Source: Paracoccus sp. Z118 (GTDB lineage Bacteria; Pseudomonadota; Alphaproteobacteria; Rhodobacterales; Rhodobacteraceae). Taken from it: DNA of 64,000 nt. Of this stretch, positions 45,412 to 56,721 are shown piece after piece. Position numbers and translations under genes: made by a program. Each line of letters starts with the position of its first letter. Positions within the stretch are counted from its first letter, which is position 1. The notes under the pieces were generated by a model that worked only from the letters and a program-made list of their open reading frames with translations, searched no databases and had not been told where the DNA came from. The stretch spans positions 62,001 through 126,000 of the forward strand of contig NZ_JAHQZU010000011.1 in assembly GCF_019061185.1 (NCBI RefSeq). The letters are read 5' to 3'.

Positions 45412-46353
45412 ATGCAGAACCCGCCCATGCACATCCACCGCGACTGGACCGGTCTGCCGGCTTCCGCGCGGGGCGCAACCGTGGCGATGGGCAATTTCGA
45501 CGGCGTGCATCTGGGCCACCGCGCGGTGCTGGACGCGGCCCGCGCCGCGCGCCCGGATGCGCCGCTGGGCGTCATCACCTTCGAGCCGCATCCGCGCGAG
45601 TTCTTCGCCCCGGTCGCGCCCGCCTTCCGGCTGATGGACGCGACCGCGCGGGCGAACCGGCTTGCCCGGCTGGGAGTCTCGCATCTGTTCGAGCTGCCTT
45701 TCGGACCCGTTCTGGCGGGGCTGACGCCCGAGGCGTTCGCGCGCGACGTTCTTTGCGACGGGCTGGGCGTCGTCCATGTCGCGGTGGGTGCGGATTTCCG
45801 CTTCGGCCACAAGCGGCTCGGCGATGCGGCCATGTTGGCGGAACTGGGCGAACGCTTCGGCTTCGGCGTGACCGCCGTCCCGATGACGGGTCTGGGCGAC
45901 GAGCCGACCAGTTCCACCGCGATCCGCGCCGCTCTGGCCGAGGGGCGCGCGCGCGAGGCCGAGCGGATGCTCGGCCACTGGCACCGGATCGAAGGGCCGG
46001 TGCTGCACGGCGCAAAGCGCGGGCGCGATCTGGGCTATCCCACCGCCAACATGGCGGTCGGCGGGCGGATGCTGCCGAAGCTGGGCGTCTATGCGGTGCT
46101 CGCGGACGTGTTGACCGGACCGCATCGGGGCAGCTATCGCGGGGTCGCCAGCCTCGGCGTGCGGCCGATGTTCGGGGACAACGCGCCGAACCTTGAAACC
46201 CACCTCTTCGACTTCGCGGGCGATCTTTACGGCCAGCAGCTTTCCGTCGCGCTGGTCGAGTATCTGCGGCCCGAGGCGAAGTTCGACACTCTCGACGCGC
46301 TGATCGCCCAGATGCGCGGGGACGAGGCGGCCGCGCGGGCGGCGCTGTCCTGA
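45412..46353 (+). CDS. ribF: Bifunctional riboflavin kinase / FAD synthetase
   Basis: About 313 residues. The N-terminal FMN adenylyltransferase domain has MGNFDGVHLGHRAVL and DFRFGHKRLGD and TSSTAIRAALAEG. The C-terminal riboflavin kinase domain has GRDLGYPTANM and LPKLGVYAV. Together they make FMN and FAD from riboflavin. The start is uncertain: ATG at 45412 or 45427, neither with a strong ribosome site. The gene overlaps ycgN by one base. Confidence 0.93.
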   Translation: MQNPPMHIHRDWTGLPASARGATVAMGNFDGVHLGHRAVLDAARAARPDAPLGVITFEPHPREFFAPVAPAFRLMDATARANRLARLGVSHLFELPFGPVLAGLTPEAFARDVLCDGLGVVHVAVGADFRFGHKRLGDAAMLAELGERFGFGVTAVPMTGLGDEPTSSTAIRAALAEGRAREAERMLGHWHRIEGPVLHGAKRGRDLGYPTANMAVGGRMLPKLGVYAVLADVLTGPHRGSYRGVASLGVRPMFGDNAPNLETHLFDFAGDLYGQQLSVALVEYLRPEAKFDTLDALIAQMRGDEAAARAALS

Positions 46354-46793
46354 TGCGGAACCGCTTCTGGGAACTGCCGCTGACCGAACTGTCCTCGGCC
46401 GAGTGGGAGGCGCTTTGCGACGGCTGCGGCAAGTGCTGTCTCAACAAGATCGAATACGAGGATGACGGTGGGCTGGAGTTCACCTGCGTCGCCTGCCGGC
46501 TGCTGGATGGCGAGAGCTGCCGCTGCTCCAGCTATTCCAACCGCCACGACTTCGTGCCCGATTGCATCGTGCTGACCCCGGCCATGCTGGACGAGATTTC
46601 GTGGTGGCTGCCTGCCACCTGCGCCTATCGCCTGCGGGCCGAGGGCAAGCCGCTTTACGACTGGCACCATCTGATTACCGGCGATCCCGAATCGATCCAC
46701 CGGGCCGGCATGTCGGTGCGCGGCCGAACGGTGAGCGAGCTGGAAGTCAGCGAAGAAGACTGGGACAAATATGTGATCGAGGATCTTGCATGA
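46353..46793 (+). CDS. YcgN/UPF0260 cysteine-cluster protein
   Basis: A 146-residue protein with an N-terminal cysteine cluster, CDGCGKCC, then CVACRLLDGESCRC and DFVPDC, eight or more Cys likely binding a metal or iron-sulfur centre. The second half contains TCAYRLRAEGKPLYDWHHL, a conserved block of UPF0260. Its function is not established. It starts inside the ribF stop codon and its own stop overlaps ltaE (ATGA), so the three are co-translated. Confidence 0.9.
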   Translation: MRNRFWELPLTELSSAEWEALCDGCGKCCLNKIEYEDDGGLEFTCVACRLLDGESCRCSSYSNRHDFVPDCIVLTPAMLDEISWWLPATCAYRLRAEGKPLYDWHHLITGDPESIHRAGMSVRGRTVSELEVSEEDWDKYVIEDLA

Positions 46794-47821
46794 ATTTCGG
46801 CTCGGACAACGCCTCGGGCGTGCACCCCAAGGTCATGGCGGCGATGGCGGCGGCCAATGATGGGGCCGTCTCGTCATATGGGCGCGACGCGCTGACCCGC
46901 GCCGCCGCCGACCGGGTGCGCGAGGCGCTCGATGCGCCCGAGGCCGAGGTTTTCCTGCTGGGCACCGGCACGGCGGCGAACGCGCTGGCATTGGCGCAGC
47001 TTTGCCCGCCTTGGGGCCGGATATTCTGTCACCGCACCGCCCATATCGAGACGAGCGAATCCGGCGCCCCCTCCTTCATGGCGGGCGGCGCGCAGCTGGC
47101 GCTGATCGACGGCCCGGACGGGCGGGTTTCCCCCGATGCGCTGCGGGCGCGGCTGTTCGACTATCCGCAAGTGGACGAACATGACGGCCGCAACGCCGCC
47201 CTGTCGCTGACCAATGCGAGCGAGTGGGGGACTGTCTATTCGCCTGCCGTCGTCGCGGAGCTTGCGGGGATCGCGCATGAAGCGGGGATGGCAGTCCATA
47301 TCGACGGCGCGCGCTTCGCCAATGCCGTGGCGGCGACGGGCGCGGCGCCTGCCGACCTGACCCACCGCGCGGGCGTCGATGCGATGTCGCTGGGCGGGAC
47401 CAAGAACGGCTGCATGGCGCTGGAGGCGGTAGTGTTCTTCGACCCTGCCCGCGCCCGTGACTTCGATTTCCGCCGGATGCGGGCGGGGCATCTGTGGTCC
47501 AAGCACCGCTTCCTCGCCGCGCAGGCCATCGCCTGGCTGGAGGACGGGCTGTGGCTGAGGCTCGCCCGGCACGGCAACGACGCGGCGGCCGAGCTGGCGG
47601 CGCGGGTGCGGGCCGCGGGGCTGGAGATCCTGCAACCCGTCGAGGCGAACGAGGTCTTCGTCCGCGCGCCGCGCGAAGCGATCGCCCGGCTGCGGCAGGC
47701 GGGGCTGCGGGCCGCCGACTGGCCGACCGTGGGAGACGACGAGGAACGGGCGACGATCCGCCTTGTCACGAGCTGGGCGACGACTGACGAGGAGATCGAG
47801 GCGCTGTCCGCGCAGCTTTAG
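46790..47821 (+). CDS. ltaE: Low-specificity threonine aldolase
   Basis: A 343-residue PLP enzyme that splits threonine or allo-threonine to glycine and acetaldehyde. The phosphate- and PLP-binding blocks include GTGTAANALALAQL, HIDGARFANA (Asp holding the PLP ring) and SLGGTKNGCM (Lys in TKNG forming the Schiff base). The start overlaps the ycgN stop (ATGA). A longer upstream frame runs through ycgN and is not used. It is convergent with pncC; no clear terminator lies between. Confidence 0.9.
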   Translation: MNFGSDNASGVHPKVMAAMAAANDGAVSSYGRDALTRAAADRVREALDAPEAEVFLLGTGTAANALALAQLCPPWGRIFCHRTAHIETSESGAPSFMAGGAQLALIDGPDGRVSPDALRARLFDYPQVDEHDGRNAALSLTNASEWGTVYSPAVVAELAGIAHEAGMAVHIDGARFANAVAATGAAPADLTHRAGVDAMSLGGTKNGCMALEAVVFFDPARARDFDFRRMRAGHLWSKHRFLAAQAIAWLEDGLWLRLARHGNDAAAELAARVRAAGLEILQPVEANEVFVRAPREAIARLRQAGLRAADWPTVGDDEERATIRLVTSWATTDEEIEALSAQL

Positions 47822-47949
47822 GGGGCTGCCAACGGCGGTCCAACGCGCGACCACCTTGTGCGGTGAGGGCGGGCCTCGTCATCCTGCCCGACGCGCGGCG
47901 CCCCGCGTTGTCACGAGTGGCGCACGCCACAGGCGAGAAAGGCGAAGCG

Positions 47950-48420
47950 TCAGCGCAGCGCGGCGAGCAGCAGACCCAGCGCATGGTCCACGGTCGCGCG
48001 GCGCACCTGTGTCCGGCCGATTGCGCCGAACTCCACGGTTTCCGTCCGCACGCCGACTTTATCGGCAATGCCGAAGCAGACCCGACCCTCGGGCTTGTGC
48101 TCGGAGCCGCCCGGTCCGGCGATGCCGGTGACGGAGACGGCAAGCCGGGCGCCCGAGCGGTCCAGCGCACCCTGCGCCATTTCCGCCGCGACCTCTTCGC
48201 TGACTGCGCCATGCGCTTCCAGCGTCGCGGCGCTAACGCCCAGCATCTCCTGCTTGGCGGCGTTCGAGTAGGTGACGAAGCCGCGATCGACGACTTTGGA
48301 CGACCCCGCGATCTCGGTCAGCGCGGCGGCGATCAGCCCGCCGGTGCAGCTTTCGGCGGTGGCGATCATCACGCGCGCCGCTTCTGCCGCCTCCAGCACC
48401 TTTGCCGCCCGGCCGGTCAC
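47950..48420 (-). CDS. pncC: CinA C-terminal domain protein (NMN amidohydrolase PncC)
   Basis: A 156-residue standalone CinA C-terminal domain with MIATAESCTGGLIAAALTE, SYSNAAKQE-like VTYSNAAKQEMLGV, and SVTGIAGPGGSEHKPEG. These enzymes deamidate nicotinamide mononucleotide in NAD recycling. It starts at GTG (48420), overlapping the pgpA stop by four bases, so it is coupled to pgpA. A longer minus-strand frame extends into pgpA and is a shadow. Confidence 0.9.
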   Translation of the reverse strand: MTGRAAKVLEAAEAARVMIATAESCTGGLIAAALTEIAGSSKVVDRGFVTYSNAAKQEMLGVSAATLEAHGAVSEEVAAEMAQGALDRSGARLAVSVTGIAGPGGSEHKPEGRVCFGIADKVGVRTETVEFGAIGRTQVRRATVDHALGLLLAALR

Positions 48421-48929
48421 ATCAGCCAGTGGCTGATGCCCGCCGCGGCGATCGAGGCCAAGGCGGCGAAGATGCCTGCCCATACGTCGTCCAGCATCAC
48501 CCCGGCAACGTCGCGGCGGCGGTCGGCGCGGCCGACGAGCCAGGGCTTCCAGATGTCGAACAGGCGGAAGAACAGGAACGGCGCGACGAGGCCCGGCCAG
48601 GGGAACACGTCCTTCGGCAGCCCGGCGAAGAAGAACCCGCCCGAGGTCGCGCAGAGCGCGATGAGCTGCCCCGCCATCTCGTCGATGACGATCTCGGGCC
48701 GGTCCTTGTCGGTCATCGCGGCGGTGTGGCGGCCGACGGCCCAGAAGCCGACCGCCAGCACGGCAAGCGTCGCCGCCGCGACCAGCGGAAAATGCCCGAT
48801 CCGGTGGAGGGCGTAGCCTACGATGATCGTCACCAGCGACGCCCATGTCCCCGGCGCGGGCCGCAGTCGGCCGATGCCGAACAGCGTCGCGATCTGCCCT
48901 TCGATGCCCAGCCTTTCCGCTCGGTCCAT
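48417..48929 (-). CDS. pgpA: Phosphatidylglycerophosphatase A
   Basis: A 170-residue membrane phosphatase that makes phosphatidylglycerol from its phosphate. Hallmarks are FGIGRLRPAPGTWASL and IVIDEMAGQLIAL near the active site, and FFLFRLFDIWKPW-like FLFFRLFDIWKPWLV. About four membrane helices are visible. It starts one base downstream of the ispDF stop (48931) and ends inside pncC, forming a tight ispDF-pgpA-pncC operon. Confidence 0.93.
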   Translation of the reverse strand: MDRAERLGIEGQIATLFGIGRLRPAPGTWASLVTIIVGYALHRIGHFPLVAAATLAVLAVGFWAVGRHTAAMTDKDRPEIVIDEMAGQLIALCATSGGFFFAGLPKDVFPWPGLVAPFLFFRLFDIWKPWLVGRADRRRDVAGVMLDDVWAGIFAALASIAAAGISHWLM

Positions 48930-48930
48930 G

Positions 48931-50082
48931 TCAGCCCCCGATCAGCGTCGCGGTGGCGAGCGCGGCGATGCCTTCCTTGCGGCCGGTGAAGCCAAGCCGT
49001 TCGGAGGTGGTGGCCTTGACGCTGACGCGGCACGGCTCGACCTGCATGATCTCGGCCAGCCGCTGCTGCATCGCCGGCGCATGGGGGCCGATCTTGGGAT
49101 ACTCGCAGACCAGCGTCACGTCGCAATTGCCGAGGCGGTAGCCCCGCTCGCGGGCCAACTGCGCGGCGTGGCGCAGGAAGATGTCGCTCGCCGCGCCCTT
49201 CCATTGCGGATCGCTGGGGGGGAAGTGGCGGCCGATGTCGCCCATCGCCAGCGCGCCGTAGATGGCGTCGGTCAGGGCGTGCATTCCCACATCGGCGTCG
49301 GAATGGCCGACCAGCCCCGCGTCATGCGCGACCTGCACGCCGCAAAGCCAGACGTGGTCGCCCGGCCCGAAGGCGTGGACGTCGTAACCGTTCCCCAGCC
49401 GCACATCCATGTCCGTCCCCCGCTGCGCGATGATCCGTTCCGCCCGCGCGAAGTCGCCGGGGAACGTCACCTTGATGTTGTCTTCGTCGCCCGTCGTGAT
49501 CGCCACCGGCAGTCCCGCGCGATGCGCCAGTTCCACATCGTCGGCAGCGCCCTGCGGCGCGGCGCGATGGGCGGCAAGGATCGCGTCCAGCCGGAAGCCC
49601 TGCGGGGTCTGGGCGCGAAACAGCCCGTCGCGCGGCTGGAAGCCGGTGACTCGACCCTCGGCGCCGGTCCACAGCGCGTCCGTAACCGGCAGGGCAGGGG
49701 CGGCGGCGACCGCGCCGCCCTTCAGCGCGTCCACCACACCCGAGATGACGGCTTTCGAAACGAGCGGCCTGGCCCCGTCATGGATCAGCACATGGGTGAT
49801 GCCCGACCCCTCCAGCAGCTCCAGCCCGGCGCGGACGCTGTCCGAACGGGTCTCGCCGCCCTCGACCAGCGTCACCCGCCCGCCGAGTTCGCCGATGGCG
49901 CGGTCCATGTCGCCCGGATGCACCGCCACGACGATACGCTCGGCACCGGCGAAAGCCTCCACGCTGCGCGACAGGACCGGGCGGCCCGCCAGATCGCGCC
50001 ACTGCTTCGGCGGGCCGTCGCCCGCGCGGGTGCCGCGCCCGGCGGCGGTGATGAGAACGGCGATATGGCTCGGGATATTCAT
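48931..50082 (-). CDS. ispDF: IspDF bifunctional isoprenoid enzyme
   Basis: A 383-residue fusion of two steps of the MEP isoprenoid pathway. Residues 1-220 are IspD (MEP cytidylyltransferase) with [17 protein letters not shown] and IHDGARPL. Residues from about 222 are IspF (MECDP synthase) with GNGYDVHAF (metal Asp and His), [15 protein letters not shown] and [10 protein letters not shown]. Fusion of non-consecutive steps is usual in alphaproteobacteria. Start 50082 drops an upstream extension with no homology feel. The divergent rpiA starts 162 bases away. Confidence 0.95.
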   Translation of the reverse strand: MNIPSHIAVLITAAGRGTRAGDGPPKQWRDLAGRPVLSRSVEAFAGAERIVVAVHPGDMDRAIGELGGRVTLVEGGETRSDSVRAGLELLEGSGITHVLIHDGARPLVSKAVISGVVDALKGGAVAAAPALPVTDALWTGAEGRVTGFQPRDGLFRAQTPQGFRLDAILAAHRAAPQGAADDVELAHRAGLPVAITTGDEDNIKVTFPGDFARAERIIAQRGTDMDVRLGNGYDVHAFGPGDHVWLCGVQVAHDAGLVGHSDADVGMHALTDAIYGALAMGDIGRHFPPSDPQWKGAASDIFLRHAAQLARERGYRLGNCDVTLVCEYPKIGPHAPAMQQRLAEIMQVEPCRVSVKATTSERLGFTGRKEGIAALATATLIGG

Positions 50083-50243
50083 GCGCCGATGGTTAGGCCA
50101 AGCGCCGCCCCCGCGCAATCGGCTCACCGGCAGGCCCGCCCCATCGCCCGCGCCCGGCAGGCGACGGGCAAAACAACTCGCACCCTCCGCCGCTTCGGCC
50201 TATACCCCCTTCGACCCGCCATTTCCCGCGACAGGAGCGCGCC

Positions 50244-50969
50244 ATGTCCGAGCTTTCACCCGCCGACCTTGCCAAGGATGCCTCGGCGCGCGCCGCCGTG
50301 GCGCTGGTGCAGGATGGAATGCGGCTGGGGCTGGGCACGGGTTCAACGGCGGTGTTCATGGTCGAGCGGCTTGCCGAGCGGGTCCGGGCCGAAGGGCTGC
50401 GCCTGCGCCTTGCCGCCACCTCGCGGGCGACGGCCGACCATGCCGGGCGGCTGGGGCTGAAGGTGGAGGAACTGGATGAGATCGGCTGGCTCGACCTGAC
50501 CATCGACGGCGCGGACGAGATCGACCCCGACCTCAACCTCATCAAGGGGGGCGGCGGCGCGCTGCTGCGCGAGAAGATCACGGCGGCCGCATCAGACCGG
50601 ATGGTGGTGATCGCCGATCCCGGCAAGGTGGTGGAAACGCTGGGCGCCTTTCACCTGCCGGTCGAGGTGATCGGCTTCGGGCTGGAAACCACCCGCATCC
50701 ATATCCAGCGCCTGCTGGATGCGCAGGGTCTGAGCCACCGCCCGATGCTGCTGCGCCAGCGTGACGACAAGGTGTTCTGCACCGACGAGGGACACGTCAT
50801 TCTCGATCTGTCGCTGGAAAACATCCACGATCCGGCGCGGCTTGCCGCGGGGCTCGCGGCCATTCCCGGCGTGGTGGAACACGGGCTATTCCTCGGCATG
50901 GCGGAACTGGCGCTGATCGGCAGCCCGGACGGCTCCGTGATCGAACTGCGGCGCGAGGTGAGTGAATGA
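50244..50969 (+). CDS. rpiA: Ribose-5-phosphate isomerase A
   Basis: A 241-residue RpiA interconverting ribose-5-phosphate and ribulose-5-phosphate. It has GLGTGSTAVFMVERLAER (phosphate loop), DGADEIDPDLNLIKGGGGAL (catalytic Asp and Lys) and DEGHVILDL. It is slightly shorter than many alphaproteobacterial RpiA proteins. It overlaps gor by four bases, which couples NADPH-linked pentose metabolism to glutathione reduction. Confidence 0.94.
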   Translation: MSELSPADLAKDASARAAVALVQDGMRLGLGTGSTAVFMVERLAERVRAEGLRLRLAATSRATADHAGRLGLKVEELDEIGWLDLTIDGADEIDPDLNLIKGGGGALLREKITAAASDRMVVIADPGKVVETLGAFHLPVEVIGFGLETTRIHIQRLLDAQGLSHRPMLLRQRDDKVFCTDEGHVILDLSLENIHDPARLAAGLAAIPGVVEHGLFLGMAELALIGSPDGSVIELRREVSE

Positions 50970-52378
50970 GCTTCGATTTCGACCTTTTGGTGATCGGCGG
51001 CGGCTCGGGCGGGGTGCGCGCGGCGCGGATCGCCGCCAGCCAGCACGGCGCCCGCGTGGCGCTGGCCGAGGAAAGCCGGATGGGCGGCACCTGCGTCATC
51101 CGGGGCTGCGTGCCCAAGAAGCTGATGATCTTCGCCTCGGAAGCCCCGGCAGCCGCCGCCGAGGCGCGGGAATATGGCTGGCAGGCCGAAACCGGCGCCT
51201 TCGACTGGCCCATGTTCAGGGGCAAGCTGCACACGGAACTGTCGCGGCTGGAGGGCATCTACACCTCCGGCCTGCTGGCCGCCGGGGTCGAGGTGTTTCA
51301 CCAGCGCGCCCGCATCGTCGATCCGCACATGGTGGAGCTGGCCGACGGCACCCGCCGGACCGCGGCGCATATCCTCGTCGCGGTGGGCGGGCGGCCGTCG
51401 CGTCCCGGCATCCCCGGCGACGATCTGGCGATGATCTCGGACGATCTGTTCGACATGGAGCGCCTGCCGGGAAAGGTTCTGGTCATGGGCGGCGGCTTCA
51501 TCGCGACCGAGTTCGCCACCATCCTCAAGGGCCTCGGCTGCGACACCACGCTGACCCATCGGCGGGGCCGCGTCCTGCGCGGTTTCGATGAGGACGCGCG
51601 GGCCCTCGTCACCCATCAGCTCGAACATATCGGGGTGAGCCTGCGCCTCGATGTCAACGTCACGGCGATGGAGCGGGACGGCGGCGGCATCCGCTGCCAT
51701 TTCGACGACGGCTCGGCCGAGCGGTTCGACGCCGTGATGCTCGCCACCGGGCGGCATCCCAACACCGAAGGGCTGGGGCTGGAGGCGGCCGGCGTGAAGC
51801 TGGGCAAGGGGGGCGAGATCGTCGTGGACCAGTGGTCGCAGACGAACATCCCCTCGATCTTTGCGGTGGGGGACGTGACCGACCGCGTGAACCTGACGCC
51901 CGTCGCCATTCGTGAAGGTCACGCTTTCGCCGACACCATGTTCGGCGGCCATCCGCGCCACGTCGATCACAGCCTCGTCGCCAGCGCCGTCTATACCCGC
52001 CCGTTCGAACTGGGCACGATCGGCCTGACCGAGGAGGACGCCTGCGCCAGCCGCGAGGTGGAAATCTACGCCGCCACCTTCCGGCCCATGCGCTCGCTTT
52101 TTGCGGGATCGGACCTGCGGGCGCTGATGAAGCTGATCGTCTGCGCCGAGACCCGCAAGGTGCTGGGCTGTCACATCTTCGCCCCCGAGGCGGGCGAGAT
52201 GATCCAGCTGGCCGCTGTCGCGGTCACGATGGGCGCCACCAAGGAGGATTTCGACCTGACCGTCGCCGTCCACCCGACACTGGCCGAGGAGCTGGTGACG
52301 ATGCGGATGCCGGTGCGGCGCAGCGGGCCGGAACATCACCGCTCGCACGATCTTGACCGGGCGCTGCATCCCGCGTGA
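50966..52378 (+). CDS. gor: Glutathione-disulfide reductase
   Basis: A 470-residue flavoprotein disulfide reductase. FAD binds at GGGSGGVRAARIAA (11-24) and the redox pair is Cys43/Cys48 in GGTCVIRGCVPKK. The NADPH site begins with MGGGFIATEFA, and the C-terminal active-site base is His436 in VAVHPTLAEE. Sequence features (VIRGC) fit glutathione reductase of the alphaproteobacterial/plant type rather than lipoamide or mercuric reductase. It follows rpiA with overlapping codons. Confidence 0.93.
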   Translation: MSFDFDLLVIGGGSGGVRAARIAASQHGARVALAEESRMGGTCVIRGCVPKKLMIFASEAPAAAAEAREYGWQAETGAFDWPMFRGKLHTELSRLEGIYTSGLLAAGVEVFHQRARIVDPHMVELADGTRRTAAHILVAVGGRPSRPGIPGDDLAMISDDLFDMERLPGKVLVMGGGFIATEFATILKGLGCDTTLTHRRGRVLRGFDEDARALVTHQLEHIGVSLRLDVNVTAMERDGGGIRCHFDDGSAERFDAVMLATGRHPNTEGLGLEAAGVKLGKGGEIVVDQWSQTNIPSIFAVGDVTDRVNLTPVAIREGHAFADTMFGGHPRHVDHSLVASAVYTRPFELGTIGLTEEDACASREVEIYAATFRPMRSLFAGSDLRALMKLIVCAETRKVLGCHIFAPEAGEMIQLAAVAVTMGATKEDFDLTVAVHPTLAEELVTMRMPVRRSGPEHHRSHDLDRALHPA

Positions 52379-52391
52379 CGCGGGCAAAACC

Positions 52392-52420
52392 TTGACTTCG
52401 GGCCGTTCGTGCCCAGTTAC
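52392..52420 (+). promoter_or_regulatory. Possible hflKC promoter
   Basis: TTGACT (52392-52397) is followed, 17 bases later, by AGTTAC (52415-52420). The -35 is good and the -10 poor. It sits 14 bases after the gor stop and 36 bases before hflK, so hflK may be transcribed separately from gor. Confidence 0.4.
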
Positions 52421-52455
52421 GACACAACGATCAGGACGAAGGATTATCAGGACGC

Positions 52456-53766
52456 ATGGCAAGCCAGGGGCCTTGGGGCGGGGGTAGCGGAGGCAACGGA
52501 AACGGGCCTGACGACAACAACGGAAATGACGGGCGCGAGGACGACAAGCGCGGCGAACCGCCGCGCAACCCGCCGCCGCAAGGCGCGCCGCGCCCGTGGG
52601 GCCAGCCCGGCGGGCAGCAGCCGCAACGGCCGGGCGCGCCGCGCCCCGGACAGGGCGGCGACATCGACAACCTGATGCGCAAGGGCCAGGACCGGCTGCG
52701 CGTCCTCATGGGCGGCAAGGGCCAGCCCGGCGGCAACGGCGGCGGGCAGGGTCCGCGCCGGCCCGGAGGCGGGGGCCCGAACCTGTCGCTGAACCGCGGC
52801 AGCTGGGGCATCTTCGCGCTCGGCGCCGTGGCGCTTTGGGTGTTCGCCAGCTTCTACACCGTCAACACCGAGGAAAAATCCGTCGAGCTGCTGTTCGGCA
52901 CCCCCTATCAGGTCGGCGACGAAGGTCTGAACTTCGCGCCCTGGCCCTTCGTGACCAAGCAGATCGTGCCGGTCACGGGCGAGCGTGTGACCGAGATCGG
53001 CGTTGGCCGCGATCCGATGGACAGCGGGCTGATGCTGACCCGCGACCAGAACATCGTGAACATGCAGTATCAGGTGGTCTGGAACATCTCCGACCCGGAA
53101 AAATACCTCTTCAACCTCGCCGACCCCGAAGGGACGATCCGCGCGGTGTCGGAATCGGCCATGCGCGATATCGTGGCCCGCAGCACGCTCGCGCCGATCC
53201 TGAACCGCGACCGCGGCATGATTGCGGCCGAGGCGGGGCAGCTGATCCAGGCGACGCTCGACAGCTATGATGCCGGCATCAACGTGGTCCGGGTGAACCT
53301 CGACCGCGCCGACCCGCCGCAGGAGGTGATCGACAGCTTCCGCGAGGTGCAGGCCGCGCAGCAGGAACGCGACCGGCTGCAGAACGAGGCCGACGCCTAC
53401 GCCAACCGCGTCCTTGCCGCCGCGCGCGGCGAATCGGCCGCACTGGTCGAGCAGGCCGAAGCCTATCGCGCCGAGGCCGTGAACAACGCCGAGGGCGAGG
53501 CCGCGCGCTTCAACTCGATCTACACCGAGTACGCCAAGGCGCCGGACGTCACGCGCAAGCGGATGTATCTGGAAACGATGGAGCGGGTGCTGGGCCGGGT
53601 GGACAAGGTGATCCTTGACGGCGTGCAGGGCGAAAACGGCTCGGGCGTTGTGCCTTATCTGCCACTCGACCAGTTGCGCCGTCCCGCGACCGACGCGCCC
53701 GCCGCGACCAACACCACCACCGGTGCCGGCCCAGCCGCCGCCAACGCCGGAATCGGGGGCAACTGA
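52456..53766 (+). CDS. hflK: HflK, SPFH-family FtsH regulator subunit
   Basis: A 436-residue SPFH membrane protein that with HflC forms a cage around the FtsH protease. Residues 1-110 are a Gly/Pro/Asn/Gln-rich cytoplasmic segment. One membrane helix follows (about 117-135), then the SPFH domain (VNTEEKSVELLFGTPYQVG, PWPFVTKQIV) and a long Ala/Glu coiled-coil helix (about 290-350) with RDRLQNEADAYANRVLAAA. The C-terminal 25 residues are Thr/Ala-rich. It overlaps hflC by ATGA. Confidence 0.93.
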   Translation: MASQGPWGGGSGGNGNGPDDNNGNDGREDDKRGEPPRNPPPQGAPRPWGQPGGQQPQRPGAPRPGQGGDIDNLMRKGQDRLRVLMGGKGQPGGNGGGQGPRRPGGGGPNLSLNRGSWGIFALGAVALWVFASFYTVNTEEKSVELLFGTPYQVGDEGLNFAPWPFVTKQIVPVTGERVTEIGVGRDPMDSGLMLTRDQNIVNMQYQVVWNISDPEKYLFNLADPEGTIRAVSESAMRDIVARSTLAPILNRDRGMIAAEAGQLIQATLDSYDAGINVVRVNLDRADPPQEVIDSFREVQAAQQERDRLQNEADAYANRVLAAARGESAALVEQAEAYRAEAVNNAEGEAARFNSIYTEYAKAPDVTRKRMYLETMERVLGRVDKVILDGVQGENGSGVVPYLPLDQLRRPATDAPAATNTTTGAGPAAANAGIGGN

Positions 53767-54878
53767 TGAAACGCACCTTGTCCATGCTGGCGCTGCCGGC
53801 GCTCATCATCGTTGCCGTGCTGGCCATGGCGTCGATCTATATCGTCGATGTGCGCGAGAAGGCGCTCGTCACCCGCTTCGGCGAAGTCATCACGGTGCGC
53901 GAGGAACCGGGCCTCGGCCTGAAGGTGCCCTTCCTCGACAATGTCGTGACCTACGACGCCCGCATCCTGGGGCTGACCACCGACCCGATGGAGGTGACGC
54001 CGCTCGACGATCGCCGCCTGATCGTGGACGCCTTCGCCCGCTGGCAGATCACCGACGTGGTCCGCTTCCGCCGCGCGGTCGGCTCGGGCGGGATCGCGCA
54101 GGCGCAGAGCCGGCTGGAAGGCATCCTGACCAACGCCATTCGGGGGGTTCTGGGCTCGGTTCCCTCGACTGCGGTGCTGTCGGACGACCGGACGCCGCTT
54201 ATGAACCAGATCCGCGACCAGGCCCGCGAGGAAGCCGAGGCGCTTGGCGTGAACGTCATCGACGTGCGCCTGACCCGCACCGACCTGCCCGAGCAGAACC
54301 TGAATGCCACCTACGCCCGGATGCGGGCCGAGCGCGAGCGCGAGGCCGCCGACGAGGTGGCGCGCGGTGGCGAGGCGGCGCAGCGTGTCCGCGCTGCGGC
54401 CGACCGGACGGTTGTCGAGCTGACCTCGCAGGCCCGGCGCGAATCCGAGGTGATCCGGGGTGAGGCCGACGCGCAGCGCAACGCGATCTATGCCGACGCG
54501 TTCGGGCAGGACCCCGAGTTCTTCGCCTTCACCCGCTCGATGCAGTCCTATGAGCGGGCGCTGCAATCCGGCAACAGCTCGATCGTGCTGCAACCGGATG
54601 GCGAGTTCTTCAGCTATCTGAACGACGCGAAGCCGCAGACCGGCTTCGGGGCAGCCGTGGCGGCCCCGGCCGCCGCTGGCGGCGCGGAAGCAGTGCCCGA
54701 AGCGGCCGAACCGCTGGCCGCGGCCGATGATCCGGCAGGGAACGCCGCCGGAAGCGAATCCGCCGAGGTCGTGCCGGCCGCGGATGCGGCCGCCGACGAC
54801 GCAGCCGAGACACCGGCAGCGGGCGCGGACACGATCCTGCGAACGGTTCCGCTGGGCGATGCCGCGCCGCAGGGTTGA
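53766..54878 (+). CDS. hflC: HflC, SPFH-family FtsH regulator subunit, long tail
   Basis: A 370-residue HflC partner. An N-terminal signal-anchor helix (about 5-25) is followed by the SPFH domain (VDVREKALVTRFGEV, EPGLGLKVPFLD) and a helix with QARRESEVIRGEADAQRNAIYADAFG, which is typical of HflC. The last roughly 80 residues (from FGAAVAAPAAAG on) are Ala/Pro/Glu/Asp-rich and absent in E. coli HflC (334 residues). A terminator follows, then the periplasmic protease gene, the common hflK-hflC-degP order. Confidence 0.92.
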   Translation: MKRTLSMLALPALIIVAVLAMASIYIVDVREKALVTRFGEVITVREEPGLGLKVPFLDNVVTYDARILGLTTDPMEVTPLDDRRLIVDAFARWQITDVVRFRRAVGSGGIAQAQSRLEGILTNAIRGVLGSVPSTAVLSDDRTPLMNQIRDQAREEAEALGVNVIDVRLTRTDLPEQNLNATYARMRAEREREAADEVARGGEAAQRVRAAADRTVVELTSQARRESEVIRGEADAQRNAIYADAFGQDPEFFAFTRSMQSYERALQSGNSSIVLQPDGEFFSYLNDAKPQTGFGAAVAAPAAAGGAEAVPEAAEPLAAADDPAGNAAGSESAEVVPAADAAADDAAETPAAGADTILRTVPLGDAAPQG

Positions 54879-54906
54879 GCAGGCGCAAGGCCGTCGCAAA
54901 CGCATG

Positions 54907-54931
54907 AAAGGGGGCCGTCGCGGCCCTCTTT
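54907..54931 (+). terminator. Terminator after hflKC
   Basis: AAAGGGGGCC (54907-54916), loop GTCGC, GGCCCTCTTT (54922-54931): a 10-base stem with one G-T wobble, ending in TTT and TGTCTTT. It lies 29 bases after the hflC stop. Confidence 0.75.
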
Positions 54932-54968
54932 GTCTTTCCCGCCGGAGAAATGACACATTAATCACAAG

Positions 54969-54998
54969 CTTGCGGGGCATGGTGCTTTCCCGCAACAT
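54969..54998 (+). promoter_or_regulatory. Possible heat-shock (RpoH) promoter of the protease gene
   Basis: CTTGCGG (54969-54975) and CCCGCAAC (54989-54996), separated by 13 bases, loosely resemble the sigma-32 pattern CTTGAAA / CCCCATnT. The downstream gene encodes a DegP-type protease, for which such control is common. The match is imperfect. Confidence 0.3.
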
Positions 54999-55063
54999 AG
55001 CGACTATTTTCTTGCCGACGGGTTCACAGCCGCAGTGACGCGGCCCCAGTCACGGAGAACCGC

Positions 55064-56674
<1,611 letters not shown>

Positions 56675-56721
56675 GGCGCGGCGCCTTCGGGCGCCCGCCG
56701 ATGCACCGTTAGTCCACAAAG